41,277 nucleotides of DNA, taken from Chryseobacterium hagamense. Lineage in GTDB: Bacteria; Bacteroidota; Bacteroidia; Flavobacteriales; Weeksellaceae. Under the pieces are notes generated by a model. It had not been told where the DNA came from and did not search any database. It saw nothing but the letters and a program-made list of their open reading frames with translations. The stretch spans positions 1-41,277 of the forward strand of contig NZ_BJYJ01000031.1 of the NCBI RefSeq assembly GCF_007991455.1, read 5' to 3'. The stretch's first letter is position 1. Each line of letters begins with the position of its first letter. The position numbers and the translations under genes are program-made. This document shows, in pieces, positions 25,274-33,888 of the stretch.

Positions 25274-26686
25274 TTAAATAAATTCGGTTTTCCTGCGATC
25301 CGGTTTCATAATAGAAACACTGATTCCTGCCACAGCAAATAAAATCCCGGCCGTTATGATTGCCGATGAGGGATCAGCACCTAAAAAATTATTGAAGATA
25401 AACCCGAAAGACAGGGTCTGAATCAGCATGGGAATAACGATCATCATATTAATTACTCCCATATACACGCCTCTCTTCTGATGAGGGATTGACGGAGAAA
25501 CCATTGAATATGGCAGCCCCATCATGGAAGCCCACCCGATTCCCAAAGCTATCATCGGAAGCAGAATGAGATATTCGTTTTTAATGAACGGCAGGGTGAC
25601 CAATCCGGCCCCTGTAAAGAAAAGGCAGCACGTATAGGTGTTTTTTGAAGTGAACTTATTGGCAAAAGGTACCAGCAGCAATGCGGAAATCATCGTCACG
25701 ATATTGTAGGAGCCGTTCATCAGCCCGGTCTGCCCGACAGCAACTTCTACCTGATGAAGCACGCCTTTCGCCCAGGTAAGATCTGAAACCGCTACGGAAA
25801 TCCCGTTTTCGGCATGTTCCATGATTGTATTCGCCTTTGTTTCCTCAGCTTCTGAAATTCCGTACAGGGATGATTTAAGCATCGGGGTTATAAACTGCCA
25901 GTAAATAAAAAGTGCATACCACTGGAAGAGGTATACCAGAGCCAGCTGCCATAAAATTTTCGGCATTTCCCGGATGGCCACGGCAATTTCAATAAAAGGT
26001 GTCAAAAAAGTACTTTCTTCTTTTGCTTTTTTCAGTTCTGCCAGTTCTTCAGCGGCCGGCGGAATTTCAGGTGTCCTGTAAACGGACCAGGCTACCGAAG
26101 CGATCGAACAGAAAGATCCCAGAAAAAATGAATAATATACCCAAACCGGGATTCCACCGCCCGCCGCATTGCCTCCCAGATATTTCTGAAACACAAAAAG
26201 TGAAAGGTTGGCCAGGGTAATCCCCGCTCCTACGAACAGGCTCTGCATCTGGAACCCAAACGTCTGCTGGTCTTCCGGCAGCTTGTCTCCGATAAAAGCA
26301 CGGTAAGGCTCCATGGCGGTATTGTTGGCTGCATCAAGGATCCACAGCAGGCCTAAGGCCATCCAGATCGAAGAACTGAACGGAAACAGAAACAAGGCAA
26401 CACTGCAGAACACGGCACCCAGCAGAAAAAACGGCTTCCGGCGGCCCCACTTCGGGCTCCAGGTTTTATCGCTGATGGCCCCGATCAGCGGCTGGATCAG
26501 CAGTCCGGTAATCGGGCCTGCCAGGTTGAGGATCGGCAGTTGTTCCGCATGGGCTCCCAGAAAGGAATAGATGGGATTTACGGCCGTCTGCTGCAGTCCG
26601 AAGCTGTACTGAATACCGAAAAAGCCGACATTCATATTCCAGATCTGCCAGAAGCTCAGGCGCGGAATGATTCGTTTTGTATTCAT
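25274..26686 (-). CDS. MFS sugar transporter, SLC45-like
   Basis: A 470-aa inner-membrane protein with about twelve hydrophobic helices. The N terminus (FWQIWNMNVGFFGIQYSFGL) and the loop between helices 2 and 3 (GAISDKTWSPKWGRRKPF) are characteristic of SLC45/GPH-like major facilitator carriers, which import sucrose, maltose or related disaccharides with protons. A mid-protein insert (about 290-325) is hydrophilic and likely periplasmic. Its ATG overlaps the stop of the upstream kinase gene by 4 bp (ATGA), so the two are translationally coupled. With the GH100-like enzyme and the TonB receptor it suggests disaccharide import. Substrate is inferred. Confidence 0.9.
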   Translation of the reverse strand: MNTKRIIPRLSFWQIWNMNVGFFGIQYSFGLQQTAVNPIYSFLGAHAEQLPILNLAGPITGLLIQPLIGAISDKTWSPKWGRRKPFFLLGAVFCSVALFLFPFSSSIWMALGLLWILDAANNTAMEPYRAFIGDKLPEDQQTFGFQMQSLFVGAGITLANLSLFVFQKYLGGNAAGGGIPVWVYYSFFLGSFCSIASVAWSVYRTPEIPPAAEELAELKKAKEESTFLTPFIEIAVAIREMPKILWQLALVYLFQWYALFIYWQFITPMLKSSLYGISEAEETKANTIMEHAENGISVAVSDLTWAKGVLHQVEVAVGQTGLMNGSYNIVTMISALLLVPFANKFTSKNTYTCCLFFTGAGLVTLPFIKNEYLILLPMIALGIGWASMMGLPYSMVSPSIPHQKRGVYMGVINMMIVIPMLIQTLSFGFIFNNFLGADPSSAIITAGILFAVAGISVSIMKPDRRKTEFI

Positions 26687-27333
26687 AAATCCGGGTTTAT
26701 CAGTTCATAGTTTTTTCCGAGGATAAGATCCGCATTATTTTTGAAATTCCGGATGATCCGGTGTTCAATTTCCAGTACCTGCTCTACAAAATCACTCTGT
26801 TCGTCACGGTTACGCTTCACACGGTTTTCATAGGTGTCTTTATAATTCCGGTCGATGAAAATTTTAAAATCAAAAAAATCGATTTCAAAGATATAGGTTC
26901 CTTCCACAATTACGACATCGTAAGCTGAAGCATCAAATATCTCCGTTCCTATGGAATTCTCACTGTAATTCACCAAAGGTTTTTCGATTTCTGCAACTCC
27001 GTTTTTAAGGTCTTTGATATTTTGAGCCAGCTTTTCCAGATCCACTTCATGGATTCCCACATTTTCCAACGACTTCAACCGGTTTTTATGGTTGGTTCCC
27101 GGAGGAAGCTTAAAATAATCATCCATCTGCAGGACCAGGCTTTTTACCTCCTGCCCTTCCAGTACTTTCTGTAGGGCAAATGCCGTCACCGACTTTCCGC
27201 TTCCGCTTTCACCGGCAATGCCGATGGCCAACTTGGTCTTGCCCTTCAGTGGAAATCTTTTTTTTAATAGAGCTATGATGTCTCTGGCAGGAGCCAGGTA
27301 GTTTTCATTTAATTCGATTGTATCACCGATCAT
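26683..27333 (-). CDS. Uridine-kinase-like P-loop kinase
   Basis: A 216-aa cytosolic kinase-like protein with Walker A GESGSGKS near residues 40-47, a following LVLQMDDYFKLPPG acidic motif typical of the uridine kinase/phosphoribulokinase group, a Walker B-like strand YDVVIVEGTYIFE, and an arginine-rich lid (RNYKDTYENRVKRNRDEQ). The start at 27333 (MIGDTIELNENYL) is preferred over one 15 codons upstream, whose extension is Lys/Gln/Asn-rich and unlike the family. It is coupled to the MFS transporter, so it may phosphorylate a product of the imported sugar instead of a nucleoside. That is inference; the true substrate is unknown. Confidence 0.83.
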   Translation of the reverse strand: MIGDTIELNENYLAPARDIIALLKKRFPLKGKTKLAIGIAGESGSGKSVTAFALQKVLEGQEVKSLVLQMDDYFKLPPGTNHKNRLKSLENVGIHEVDLEKLAQNIKDLKNGVAEIEKPLVNYSENSIGTEIFDASAYDVVIVEGTYIFEIDFFDFKIFIDRNYKDTYENRVKRNRDEQSDFVEQVLEIEHRIIRNFKNNADLILGKNYELINPDL

Positions 27334-27859
27334 GTTGTTGTTTTTATCTTGTTGTTTGTTCTTTAACGCATAGGCCACAAAATTTTTTTGACTGCTAACT
27401 GTTTTTTAAGTTCGCCAACGCATTCTACTTAACGAAGACCGCAAAGAGCTTATTTTCTACCACAGATTTTCACGGATTTTCACAGATGATGACGCTTTAT
27501 TTTATTTTTTAAAAGCTTAAGCCTTATTTTTAAAATTCCTTGATGATTAATTACACCTAATGAAAATCTTCGATTTTTATTCTTTTGTGATCTGAACCTA
27601 TGCGCAATACGCTAAACTAAAATCTCATGTGACTCATGTGCCAAAAAAGCTTTTGTGACTTTTGTGGTTGAAATTTCTCCCATAGATTGCATGGATTTTC
27701 AAAGATCATTTTATGTGGCTTCGAGAGCCTCAGCCACCAGGCCTTCCAATTTCTCAAAATATGACAATATTAAAAAATCTTTGATTTTTAATCTGATGTG
27801 AGTTGAAATATGCGCAATGCCTTAATCTAAAATCTAATGTGCTTTATGTGTTTTTCATT
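27334..27859. other. Repeat-containing gap inside the sugar cluster
   Basis: About 526 bp without a gene. It holds two imperfect direct copies (27563-27640 and 27774-27850) of a roughly 78-bp unit containing ATGCGCAAT and AAAATCT.ATGTG, plus stretches like CCACAGATTTTCACGGATTT of the kind scattered through Bacteroidetes genomes. It separates the GH100-like gene from the kinase-transporter pair, which may therefore have their own promoter; none is clear. Confidence 0.7.
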
Positions 27860-28981
27860 TCAAACCGTCATAAAGAGGTATCCCGATGCGGAAAAGCAAA
27901 GCTCTTCCGTTCCCAGCGGGAGCAACCCATCCGTGGAATAGTATTCCCTGAAAGGTTCTCCTTTTTCTCTCATCAGCGTTTCATATTGGGCAAGGATTTT
28001 TCCGGGGATTTCCGGTAGTCCTCTTCTTTTAAGCCCAAGGCAGAGCCAGCCCAGGAAAATCGGCCACGATCCGCCGTTGTGAAAATGGTACGGTTTATTT
28101 TTGAAACTGTAGCTGTAATTGTTCTCCAACAGACGCCAGTCGTCGTCGCTGGGGTGAATCACAGGGTAAAAGACAGGCAGCATCCAGTGACGGAATTCCC
28201 GGTGAACCGATTCGAGAAAGTCTGAAAAGGCTTTTAAGTCCAGGTCAAAATCAAGGAGGATGGCCAATGCATTTCCGGCAAGATCAAACCGTGCGTCGTA
28301 ACCGTTCGCATTAAGGGATGCCCAGAAATAAGGTTTTACCGGAGCTTTGGCATAAGCTGTCTCGTGGTATTTTACACTACCGGAGTTATTTTTAAGGAAA
28401 TTTTCCTGGATCAGCTGTTTTGTGCCGACAGCCCTGGCATGAAGTTCTTCATCTTGGTAAATTTCTGCCGCATTTTTCAATGCCCAGTACCGTAGGATAT
28501 TATCGTATAAAGTATATCCGGAAGTTACATATTCGTCTGCCCAGTTTCCGCCCAGCGGACTGTAGACCAGTCCCCTCTGGTTGTACTCCCAGGTTTTCAG
28601 ACAGGAAAGCGCCTGGTAAACCGGCTGCCGGAGCTGGTTTTTAAGGGTTTCTTTTTCCGGTCTTTTCAGGTATTCGCAGGTCGTTACAATCAACCAGGTG
28701 GTGGCGTCGGTTCTTCCGACATGGGTTCCGTAGCTGGCTTTGCCGTTCACCACATTGGATGGGACCTGTCCGTTTTCAGCCTGTTGCCGGGCCAGCGTAA
28801 GGATCGACTGTTCAAGTCCTGCAAGGATTTCCTCATCATCGATTAAAATGCCCGCATATCCCGCCATCATCGAATCCCGCGCCCATACCCTCGCATAATT
28901 GTCGCGCTGTTGGGCAGACGCCAGAATCCCTTCTTCGGTAATGGCTTTTCTGATCATTTCAATAGCTTCCTGTTTAAACAT
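27860..28981 (-). CDS. Glycoside hydrolase, GH100 (neutral/alkaline invertase)-like
   Basis: A 373-aa protein with an (alpha/alpha)6-type pattern. Motifs recalling GH100 and glycogen-debranching enzymes: YARVWARDSMMAGYAG (29-44, Asp36), GRTDATTWLIV (89-99), GGNWADEY (144-151), HNGGSWPIFLG (301-311) and the closing FREYYSTDGL...FSASGYLF (Glu346). By analogy with GH100 invertases Asp36 and Glu346 are the candidate acid and nucleophile. It is somewhat shorter than usual for the family. No signal peptide, so it should act in the cytoplasm on an imported sugar such as sucrose or a related alpha-glucoside. It follows the TonB receptor by 59 bp and is likely co-transcribed. The exact family is less certain than the fold. 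Confidence 0.75.
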   Translation of the reverse strand: MFKQEAIEMIRKAITEEGILASAQQRDNYARVWARDSMMAGYAGILIDDEEILAGLEQSILTLARQQAENGQVPSNVVNGKASYGTHVGRTDATTWLIVTTCEYLKRPEKETLKNQLRQPVYQALSCLKTWEYNQRGLVYSPLGGNWADEYVTSGYTLYDNILRYWALKNAAEIYQDEELHARAVGTKQLIQENFLKNNSGSVKYHETAYAKAPVKPYFWASLNANGYDARFDLAGNALAILLDFDLDLKAFSDFLESVHREFRHWMLPVFYPVIHPSDDDWRLLENNYSYSFKNKPYHFHNGGSWPIFLGWLCLGLKRRGLPEIPGKILAQYETLMREKGEPFREYYSTDGLLPLGTEELCFSASGYLFMTV

Positions 28982-29040
28982 CGTGTTGTTTTTAAAAAAG
29001 CGGAATGAACCGTAAAGCTCATTCCACAGAGTTTAAATTA

Positions 29041-31464
29041 TTAAAAATCAAATTTCATGCTCGCGCTGTAGGTACTTCCCGGAAGTGTTCTGGCCCGTAC
29101 AATGCCGTTTCCTCCGGTAATGGAACCTTCTTCCGCTTCCGTAACTGCAATGGTATTGAAGATATTATTGGCATTGACGCTAACGGAAAGATTTTTCATG
29201 ATCTGATAAGAAACATAAGGATTTACAATCGCATATCCCGGCATCATCAGTTTGTTGCTGTCCTGGGTATAGGCTTTTGTAGCCCCGATCAGGTAGAACC
29301 CGATGCTGAACCCGTCCCTACTGAAATTAGGGTTTACGGAAAACATCAGCTCCGGTGTCCTTCTCGGCATGTTCCCGATAATCGTAGGATCAAGTGCGTT
29401 TTTGATTTCGGCGTGGGTATAGGTAAGTCCGGCTTTTACATCGAAGCTTCTGCTGATCCGGTAGTAGCCATCCAGCTCCACACCCAGCGACTGGTATTTG
29501 TTTTCCGTTTTTCTCTGGGTGGTTGCTTCGTAGTTGGCTTCTTTGGTCCCGGCATAGAATAAGGTGGTGTTCAGGAAGTAACCGGCTCCTCTCAGCTTAT
29601 ATCCGGCTTCCACCTGGTTTACTTTGTTTACCTTTACCGCATCCAGTGCCGGATCATTATTGTTGGTATAGTTGTAGCCGGAAAACAGGATCCGGTCTGC
29701 CGAAGCGCTTCCGCCCTGGCTTACCCTTGCAAAGACAGCGTTTTTACTATTCAGTGCGTAGTTCGCTCCTACCGAATACCCGAAGATTCCGTAGCGGTAA
29801 TTCACAGGAACATTGATGTTATCATTTGAACCCACCATCTGTTCCGGAATATCGATCACCCCGTTTCCGTTCATGTCGCGGCTGGTATACGTTACCGTAG
29901 CACCGGAGAAATAACCGCTTACTTTTCCGATGTCATATCTTGCCCCGGCATCAATCGTCAGTTTATCGGTAGCGTTGATTTCCACCTGGGCGTACGGAGC
30001 GGTAATATCGTATTTGGTATTGTAATCCCTTTTCAGGTTGCCCCAGTCCTTCATCCCGTAATTCAGTAAACCATTGTCTGTAATGAGTGTGCCTGATGTA
30101 TTTTTTACATCCACCAGTCTTGCATTGTTATCGCTAACTTCCTGGATATAATTGTTCCACATCCAGGACATATTGATGTCTTGGGCAGATTTGTATAATC
30201 CGGCATTCATTTTCACCTGGCTCCATTTTTTGCTGATGTTAAAATCATTCACAAAATTATTGAAGTTGTTGAGCTTTACGTTAAACAGGGCGAATTTCAT
30301 ATAATAAGCATTCATATCGACCGGTGTATTGGTTCCTGCATATACGGCACTTCCGAAATTGGTAAAGTTCCCTGCCGTAAAAAAATCGCTTCCTTTGCTT
30401 ACACTGGCCGGAAAAGGCGCAATAAACTGCCCGCTGTTCGCAGCATAGCGTATTTTCTCTTCAAATTTCCAGCCTTCTCCAAGATCATAATTAAATTCGG
30501 CACCGATGGTTTTGGATACGGAGTGCATTCCGTCTGAAATATCGCTGTTGAAGATATTGCCGTCGTTCCCTAAAGTCCGGTCGTGCTGAAGACTGATCGT
30601 CTGCAAGGCTCCGGTAAGGATATTGTAATTCGGCAATGAAGACCATTTCGGATCAGAGTCCGTTCCCGTTACGCTTACCGGCATCGGCATATAGGCAGCC
30701 GTCCTGTCATCCAGTACTTTGGCATAAACCCTGAAACTTCCGCGATCGAATTTTTTAAGCAACGATAGCCTGAACTGTCCGCCGTTGTTGGAATTGAAAC
30801 CTGCTTTCCGGGGTCCGTCCCCGATGCGGTAAAATCCGCCTACTGCTGCATACGTGCCTTCGGCGATCCGGGTCCCGTAATCGAAATCGGTCCGGTAGTT
30901 TTTATAATTGAGGCCCAGCTGCTGCGTGATGCTTCCGCCTTCCTTCTCCCCTGTTTTGGTGATGAAGTTGATGATCCCCGCCGGAGAATTGCTGGCAAAA
31001 ACGGATGCCGAACCTCCTCTCAGCGCCTCTACTCTTGAAACAAAAGAATCGAATCTGGTGAACTGGTCCTGGGTACCAAAGGCAATATCCCCGAACTGCA
31101 TCACCGGCAGACCGTCTTCCTGGATCAGCAAATACCGTGAACCTCCGGCAGAAACAGGAACCCCTCTTACGGTAATATTCGAGTTTCCTTCACCGCCTGA
31201 AGATTCGGAACGGATTCCGGGAATGGTCCGGAAAATCTCGGCTGTGGTTCTCGGGGCTGCATTTTCGATGTCCTTCAGCTTTAATGTAGAAATAGAGGTA
31301 CTGGTCTTGATGGAAGCCTTCGGATTGGAATTTCCGGTAACCACCACCTCATCAATGGCTTTGCCACGGGTAATCGTGTCATTTTGCACATTCTGGGAGA
31401 ACATGAATGCTGCGGTATTCATGGCACCGAAAACGAGCAGTCTGGTAAAAATTTTTGATTCCAT
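29041..31464 (-). CDS. TonB-dependent outer-membrane receptor
   Basis: An 807-aa receptor of normal length. It has an N-terminal signal (RLLVFGAMNTAAFMFSQ), a TonB-box-like AIDEVVVTGN, a plug domain (TAEIFRTIPGIRSES, NITVRGVPVSAGG, VEALRGGSASVFASNSPAGI) and a long beta-barrel ending in a terminal aromatic strand, TYSASMKFDF. Such receptors import nutrients too big for porins, using TonB energy. There is no SusD partner next to it and no SusC-type N-terminal carboxypeptidase-like domain, so it resembles siderophore/sucrose-type receptors more than SusC. It is divergent from the LacI regulator, with the palindromic operator between, and upstream of the GH100-like gene, which suggests sugar uptake. 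Confidence 0.93.
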   Translation of the reverse strand: MESKIFTRLLVFGAMNTAAFMFSQNVQNDTITRGKAIDEVVVTGNSNPKASIKTSTSISTLKLKDIENAAPRTTAEIFRTIPGIRSESSGGEGNSNITVRGVPVSAGGSRYLLIQEDGLPVMQFGDIAFGTQDQFTRFDSFVSRVEALRGGSASVFASNSPAGIINFITKTGEKEGGSITQQLGLNYKNYRTDFDYGTRIAEGTYAAVGGFYRIGDGPRKAGFNSNNGGQFRLSLLKKFDRGSFRVYAKVLDDRTAAYMPMPVSVTGTDSDPKWSSLPNYNILTGALQTISLQHDRTLGNDGNIFNSDISDGMHSVSKTIGAEFNYDLGEGWKFEEKIRYAANSGQFIAPFPASVSKGSDFFTAGNFTNFGSAVYAGTNTPVDMNAYYMKFALFNVKLNNFNNFVNDFNISKKWSQVKMNAGLYKSAQDINMSWMWNNYIQEVSDNNARLVDVKNTSGTLITDNGLLNYGMKDWGNLKRDYNTKYDITAPYAQVEINATDKLTIDAGARYDIGKVSGYFSGATVTYTSRDMNGNGVIDIPEQMVGSNDNINVPVNYRYGIFGYSVGANYALNSKNAVFARVSQGGSASADRILFSGYNYTNNNDPALDAVKVNKVNQVEAGYKLRGAGYFLNTTLFYAGTKEANYEATTQRKTENKYQSLGVELDGYYRISRSFDVKAGLTYTHAEIKNALDPTIIGNMPRRTPELMFSVNPNFSRDGFSIGFYLIGATKAYTQDSNKLMMPGYAIVNPYVSYQIMKNLSVSVNANNIFNTIAVTEAEEGSITGGNGIVRARTLPGSTYSASMKFDF

Positions 31465-31556
31465 ATTTTTCAGGAGTTTTTAATGATGGTCTAAAAGTAT
31501 TTTTTTTACCTTATTCAAAATACGGTTTACAGACTGTATTAAATTTGTATTAATTT

Positions 31557-31578
31557 CAAACGTTTGCGCAAACGTTTG
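31557..31578. promoter_or_regulatory. LacI-type operator, perfect 22-bp palindrome
   Basis: Two copies of CAAACGTTTG separated by CG form one perfect palindrome; each copy is itself palindromic with the central CG typical of LacI-family operators. It lies between the divergent TonB receptor (start 93 bp away) and lacI-like gene (129 bp away), so it could control both. Confidence 0.8.
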
Positions 31579-31707
31579 CGGTGGATAAGTAATTTATAAT
31601 TTAACTTTTTATTAACTTTTATTGCGAAAATATTAACCTTTTTTAACTTAAATTTAGCGATATAATATCACGAAATTAACCCAAATATCGTCTCCATTAA
31701 CTTAAGA

Positions 31708-32658
31708 ATGAAAAGAGTCACCATAAAAGACCTTGCTGAAATGCTTAATATCAGCATCTCTACAGTATCCAGAGCACTGAAGGATCATCCGGACATCAGC
31801 CAGGCCGTGAAGGTGCGGGTAAAGGAGGCGGCAACTACCTTCAACTATGTTCCCAATGACTTTGCCATTAATTTCCGGAAAAAATCTTCGAAGGTAATCG
31901 GACTTATCATTCCCGAAATGTCGATGTTTTTTATCCCTTCCATTATTAAAGGGATCTCTTCGGTGCTTCACCGGGAAGGCTATCATTTTTTCGTCCTCTC
32001 TTCGGAAGAGTCGCTCAGCATGGAGGCCGAAAATATTATTACCTGTATCAACTCCCGGGTAGACGGGATCCTGATTTCCCTGACCCGGCACACCAAAGAT
32101 CTTTCGCATCTTCAGAGAATCAGGGAACTGGAAGTTCCGGCCGTGATTTTCGACAAAACGATTCCGCAAAATTTCTTTGAAGAGATTATTTTTGATAATA
32201 AAATGTATGCAGAAGCAGCGGCTGAAAAGTTTACAGAAGGAAAATGTAAAAAAATCCTGGCCGTCTTCGGGGATGAAAATCTCGACATCACCCAGACCCG
32301 GAGAGATTTTTTCCTACAGAAAATCAGTACCCGTCCTGATATAGAATGTAAAGTAATCTATTGCGAATCGGCAGATCAGGTAAAAGAAAAGCTGAACATT
32401 ATTCTGGATTATGAACATTTCGACGGATATTTTGCAATGAGCGACGAAACGCTGGCCGGGCTGCACAGCTCGCTGATTAAAAAGAAAGCAGAGACATCAG
32501 CCGTCAAGGTCGTAGCCATTACCGAAGGGATCCTTCCCAAATACCTGGACGAATCGTATGAATGCATCATTAACGACGGTTTCAGTATGGGGACAATGGC
32601 AGCAATGAAACTGCTGCATCTGATAAAGATCGGAAACGCTGGTTTGCCGGAGAAATAA
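31708..32658 (+). CDS. LacI family transcriptional regulator
   Basis: A 316-aa repressor-like protein. The N-terminal helix-turn-helix (VTIKDLAEMLNISISTVSRA, residues 4-23) and hinge helix region (VPNDFAINFRKKSSKVIGL) are classical for LacI, followed by a periplasmic-binding-protein-like sensor domain beginning IIPEMSMFFIPSIIKGI. It is a little shorter than average (about 330-340 aa) but both lobes appear present. Divergent from the TonB receptor across a matching palindromic operator, it very probably controls the sugar cluster and itself. The effector sugar is not visible from sequence. Confidence 0.93.
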   Translation: MKRVTIKDLAEMLNISISTVSRALKDHPDISQAVKVRVKEAATTFNYVPNDFAINFRKKSSKVIGLIIPEMSMFFIPSIIKGISSVLHREGYHFFVLSSEESLSMEAENIITCINSRVDGILISLTRHTKDLSHLQRIRELEVPAVIFDKTIPQNFFEEIIFDNKMYAEAAAEKFTEGKCKKILAVFGDENLDITQTRRDFFLQKISTRPDIECKVIYCESADQVKEKLNIILDYEHFDGYFAMSDETLAGLHSSLIKKKAETSAVKVVAITEGILPKYLDESYECIINDGFSMGTMAAMKLLHLIKIGNAGLPEK

Positions 32659-32847
32659 TTTGATTGATACTTATGCTGATTTTTCCTGAATGTGAAATGA
32701 TGATGTAATGTTGGGATGCGCACAGGCGCTTTTTTCCAACCTTTATAAAAGGCCAGATGAGAATTAAAAAAGACCGTCTGCAACCGTTGATCAAAAAATT
32801 ATTCTGCCAGACCGAGATTGGCTTTGTTTTTGCCTGCCAGAAAGTAT

Positions 32848-33219
32848 ATGAAAACAATTTTTATCGTTGAAGATGAGACAGGCATCAGAGATGCATTACA
32901 GCTGCTCCTGTCATTTGAGAATTATGATGTGCGTTCCTTTTCTACTGCGGAAGCATTTAACAAAAGAGACCGATCCGTAGTTCCCGATATTTTTATTCTC
33001 GATGTACGTTTGCCGGATGGTTCAGGAACCGATTTATGCAATGAACTGAAACAGGATCCCCTGACTTCCAATATTCCGGTGATGATCATCAGCGCCCATG
33101 CCAAAGAAGCGACTGTCATTAATTCCTGCGAAGCGGACGTCTTCGTATCCAAGCCTTTTGATATCGATGATGTAATCGTTAAAATTGAAGATCTGATCGG
33201 CAATTTGCAGAACAACTGA
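32848..33219 (+). CDS. Single-domain response regulator
   Basis: A 123-aa CheY-like receiver with no output domain. Seen: acidic pair Glu8-Asp9 (with Glu10), phosphoacceptor Asp52 in FILDVRLPDGSG, Ser82 in MIISAHA, and Lys102 in VSKPF. The start at 32848 (MKTIFIVEDE) fits the family; a TTG-started extension upstream does not. With no effector domain it must act by protein contact or phosphotransfer. The partner kinase is unknown; a PAS histidine kinase lies 3.2 kb downstream, but no direct link is visible. Confidence 0.92.
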   Translation: MKTIFIVEDETGIRDALQLLLSFENYDVRSFSTAEAFNKRDRSVVPDIFILDVRLPDGSGTDLCNELKQDPLTSNIPVMIISAHAKEATVINSCEADVFVSKPFDIDDVIVKIEDLIGNLQNN

Positions 33220-33245
33220 TTCGCTTACATCCCCTATATAAACAG

Positions 33246-33270
33246 CCTCCGGAACAGTATGTCCCGGAGG
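33246..33270. terminator. Hairpin between convergent genes
   Basis: CCTCCGG (33246-33252) pairs with CCGGAGG (33264-33270), followed by TTATTTCATT. It lies between the response regulator and the convergent secreted-protein gene. Confidence 0.6.
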
Positions 33271-33306
33271 TTATTTCATTGATACCAATACTATTCAGGA
33301 TAGCGG

Positions 33307-33888
33307 TTATTTCCAGTAGCTCCATTTATTTCCGTCAAACACCGCAACCGATTTGCTGACGGTATCGAAACACATCATTCCCGGATAAGGGCTTTTAACG
33401 GTAAGGTGCGGATTTTTGATGTGCGGAAGGATCATCGCTTTGGTTGCCGATTCCAATACCAACACACCTTTTGAACTGCTTGACGCTGCCCCGACAATAA
33501 CCCCGTTGCCCGTTTCAGTCCCTGCCACAGGAATCAGGGATGAAACATTTCCGGAATCCGTCATATCGATCCAGTTCCCGTTTTCAAACATCCGTACTTT
33601 TGAGGTCTGTCTATCCAGTAAAAAAGTTCCGTTCTGCGGATGATTGGTTGAAGGATTAACCGGTGTGAAAACCGGAGAAGCAACCACGGACGGGAGAATG
33701 ATCCCTCTGATATTGCTTGTCTCCATATCTTCAGGAGCGAAAGTCTGGGTCATGCCAGCAAATTCCAGAATAGAACTTCCTCCCGAAAGGCCCTGTTTAC
33801 CTATGGAAACCTGGGCATTTATAAAATTTCCGGCCAGTAAGAGCGGCAGAATATATTTCGTCTTCAATTTCATCAAAATTTTAATCAT
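33307..33888 (-). CDS. Secreted hypothetical protein
   Basis: A 193-aa protein with a signal peptide (ILPLLLAGNFINAQ) and a Ser/Gly/Thr-rich mature part. It holds PQNGTFLLDRQTSKVRMFENGNWIDM and, at the C terminus, YPGMMCFDTVSKSVAVFDGNKWSYWK, two related GMxxxD...VxVFxGxxW-like segments. The C-terminal segment resembles that of its upstream neighbour (KGMIVYDRSAQCVKLYNGSVWNCIK). Its start overlaps the neighbour's stop by 8 bp, so the pair is co-translated. A Met six codons in is an alternative start. Function unknown; perhaps a surface protein. Confidence 0.75.
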   Translation of the reverse strand: MIKILMKLKTKYILPLLLAGNFINAQVSIGKQGLSGGSSILEFAGMTQTFAPEDMETSNIRGIILPSVVASPVFTPVNPSTNHPQNGTFLLDRQTSKVRMFENGNWIDMTDSGNVSSLIPVAGTETGNGVIVGAASSSSKGVLVLESATKAMILPHIKNPHLTVKSPYPGMMCFDTVSKSVAVFDGNKWSYWK

